Shown piece by piece: positions 61,172 to 62,781 of a DNA stretch of 62,781 bases (position 1 is the first letter of the stretch; every line of letters starts with the position of its first letter). The stretch is taken from contig NW_004457291.1 in assembly GCF_000313135.1 (NCBI RefSeq), forward strand, positions 2,866-65,646, in the 5' to 3' direction. Under the pieces are notes generated by a model. The model searched no databases. It was not told where the DNA came from and worked only from the letters and a program-made list of their open reading frames with translations. The DNA comes from Acanthamoeba castellanii str. Neff (taxonomy: Eukaryota; Discosea; Longamoebia; Acanthamoebidae). The translations under genes and the position numbers were made by a program.

Positions 61172-62781
61172 ATGGAAGCGACGGCACCAGAGGCGGGCAG
61201 CGGGGCGAAACAGGCCGACGTTTTCATATGGCACTTCAACGACGTCTACGAGGTAACCTACATTTTTTAATTATCCTTTTGACGGCAAACAACTAATCTA
61301 ATTATTTCTTGTTATTCAATATTAATAATTACTATTATTATATGTCCGCAGGTGGGAGAGCGTGCACAGGAGCCGGTGGGCGGGGCGGCCCGCTTTGCGA
61401 CGGCCCTGCGGGCGCAGGCGGCGAGCAAGCCGCTGGTCCTGTTCTCGGGCGACGTCTTCAACCCCTCCCTCATGTCCACCGTCACCAAGGGCAAGGTACG
61501 CCAGCACCGCTTCTTTTCATGTCGTTGCATGCACGCCCCCCCCAACATGATCTGACTCTCTTTTTTCTGAATGTGTGCGATCGTGTGTGTCGTGCGTGTC
61601 GTGCCATCAGCACATGGTGCCCATTCTCAACGAGCTCGGCGTCCACTGCTCGGTGTTCGGCAATCAGTACGCTCTCACTTTCCTTCAGTTAACCTCTTTG
61701 TGCACGTGCGTGTGCGATAGTGCGCGTGTGTGTGCAGTGATGCGTGTGCGTGTGCGTGTGCGGTGGTGCGTGTGCGGCCTGGTGGCTCATGGGTGGGTCG
61801 TGTGTACAGCGACTTTGACTTTGGCGTGGACACACTCGTGAAGTACTCCAACCAGTGCAAGTTCCCGTGGCTGATGAGCAACGTCAACCTGTCTGCCACC
61901 CACCAGCCGCTCGCCTCCGGCCTCAAGACTCACCTCATGGAGTGGAACGGCGTCAAGATCGGTGCCGGCCCCCACCACACACGACCAACGACACGACCAA
62001 CGACACGACACGGGGACTGATCGGTTGAGCGCGCGAGCAGGGCTGGTGGGGCTGGTGGAGGAGGACTGGCTGCAGACCATCGTCAACCTGCCCCCGGTGG
62101 AGTTCCTCGACTTTGTGCTCGAGGGCCGACGGCTGGCCAGCGAGCTGCGCGCGCAGGGCGCCCAGCTCGTCGTCGCCCTGACCCACATGCGCATGCCCAA
62201 CGCCGAAAAGTACCGCGCCACACACATGACACACACACACACGACACACACACACACACACACAGCCGCCACGAGCTGATTGGTTGCTTTTGGTGATAAT
62301 TGATCAATCACAGGCTCGCGCAAGAGGTCAAGGAGATCGACCTGGTGCTCAACGGCCACGACCACTTCTACGAGGTGCGCAAGGCCGACGAGACCGGCAC
62401 GTGGATCATCAACTCGGGCACGGACTTCCGTAATGCCACCGTCGTCCGCATTTTCCTCTCTGGTACGCACCGCGCCCCCCACTCCACGCATCAGCCCGCC
62501 CAGAACACGCCGCGTGTTTTGGTCTGCCCTCGCTCACGCACTACCGCACACGCTTTGCCACACGCACACACACACGTACCACGCACACGCACACCTCGGG
62601 CGTGTTGGGTCTGCAGATGGACACCCGCCTCGGTTCGAGTTGGAGCGCGTGGACATTACGAAGCGATTCGAGGAGGACGCCGCGGTGAAGAAGATCGTGC
62701 AGGAGTACTCCGAGGAGCTGGAGACCCGGCTCCAGAAGGTCATCGGCTGGGCCGGCGTCACCCTCGATGCCCGGTACCACT
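61172..62781 (+). CDS. 5'-nucleotidase family metallophosphatase (partial)
   Basis: Multi-exon and cut by the right edge. The first exon has DVFIWHFNDVYE, the family's first metal motif in a cytosolic form (no signal peptide is seen). Then PLVLFSGDVFNPSLM; a split exon pair gives GNHDFDFG after splicing (donor inside the His codon near 61670); NLSATHQPLASG; LVVALTHMRMPNAEKL; and EIDLVLNGHDHFYEV. Together these are the metal-binding and catalytic motifs of the UshA/5'-nucleotidase type metallophosphoesterase domain. The following FELERVDITKRFEEDAAVKK begins the linker toward the C-terminal substrate domain, which lies outside the window. Likely a nucleotide or nucleotide-sugar phosphohydrolase; exact substrate unknown. 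Confidence 0.82.

Overview
The window looks like nuclear DNA of a free-living amoebozoan, most likely Acanthamoeba or a close relative. The reasons are high-GC coding sequence, genes cut into many short exons by GT-AG introns, introns filled with CA/GT-rich simple repeats, very compact gene spacing, a secreted GH5 cellulase, and a eukaryotic core gene set. The species is an inference from style and gene content. All multi-exon models were spliced by eye, so outer limits are firmer than internal junctions.

Layout. 1-20 kb: the end of a membrane protein (+), an MFSD14-type MFS transporter (-), a pheophorbide-a-oxygenase-like Rieske oxygenase (+), gamma-tubulin complex component 3 (-), a peroxisomal enoyl-CoA-reductase-like SDR (-), a protein with Cys-Pro motifs (+), an LRR protein (+), a Y_phosphatase3-type phosphatase (+), a convergent mini-pair PIG-Y (+) / LYRM9-like (-), and the first of two tandem DUF3395-like proteins (+). 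20-30.6 kb: an intronless GH5 cellulase (+), a SAM-AAA-AAA ATPase (+), a U2 snRNA gene with its own TATA box, then a lower-GC island holding a 5'-truncated endonuclease/exonuclease/phosphatase remnant.

30.6-42.7 kb is a large inverted duplication of two genes, an F-box-like protein and methionine aminopeptidase 2 (MetAP2). The copies are A(+) B(+) A'(-) B'(-), so the inverted unit is in permuted order rather than a simple palindrome. Exons are nearly identical while introns have diverged. One MetAP2 copy has lost a conserved pocket tyrosine.

42.7-62.8 kb: a mucin-like surface protein with about 21 octapeptide repeats (-), carnitine O-acetyltransferase with both a presequence-like N-terminus and a peroxisomal AKL end (-), a CTC1-like telomere protein (+), a sortilin/VPS10 receptor (+), a TRAF-type zinc-finger fragment (-) in a second lower-GC island, the second DUF3395-like protein (-), and the start of a 5'-nucleotidase-family enzyme (+) that runs off the window.

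The genes do not form one pathway. Recurring themes are peroxisomal acyl metabolism (the SDR and carnitine acetyltransferase both end in PTS1 tripeptides), membrane trafficking and GPI anchors (sortilin, PIG-Y, mucin), and head-to-head gene pairs sharing short promoter regions.
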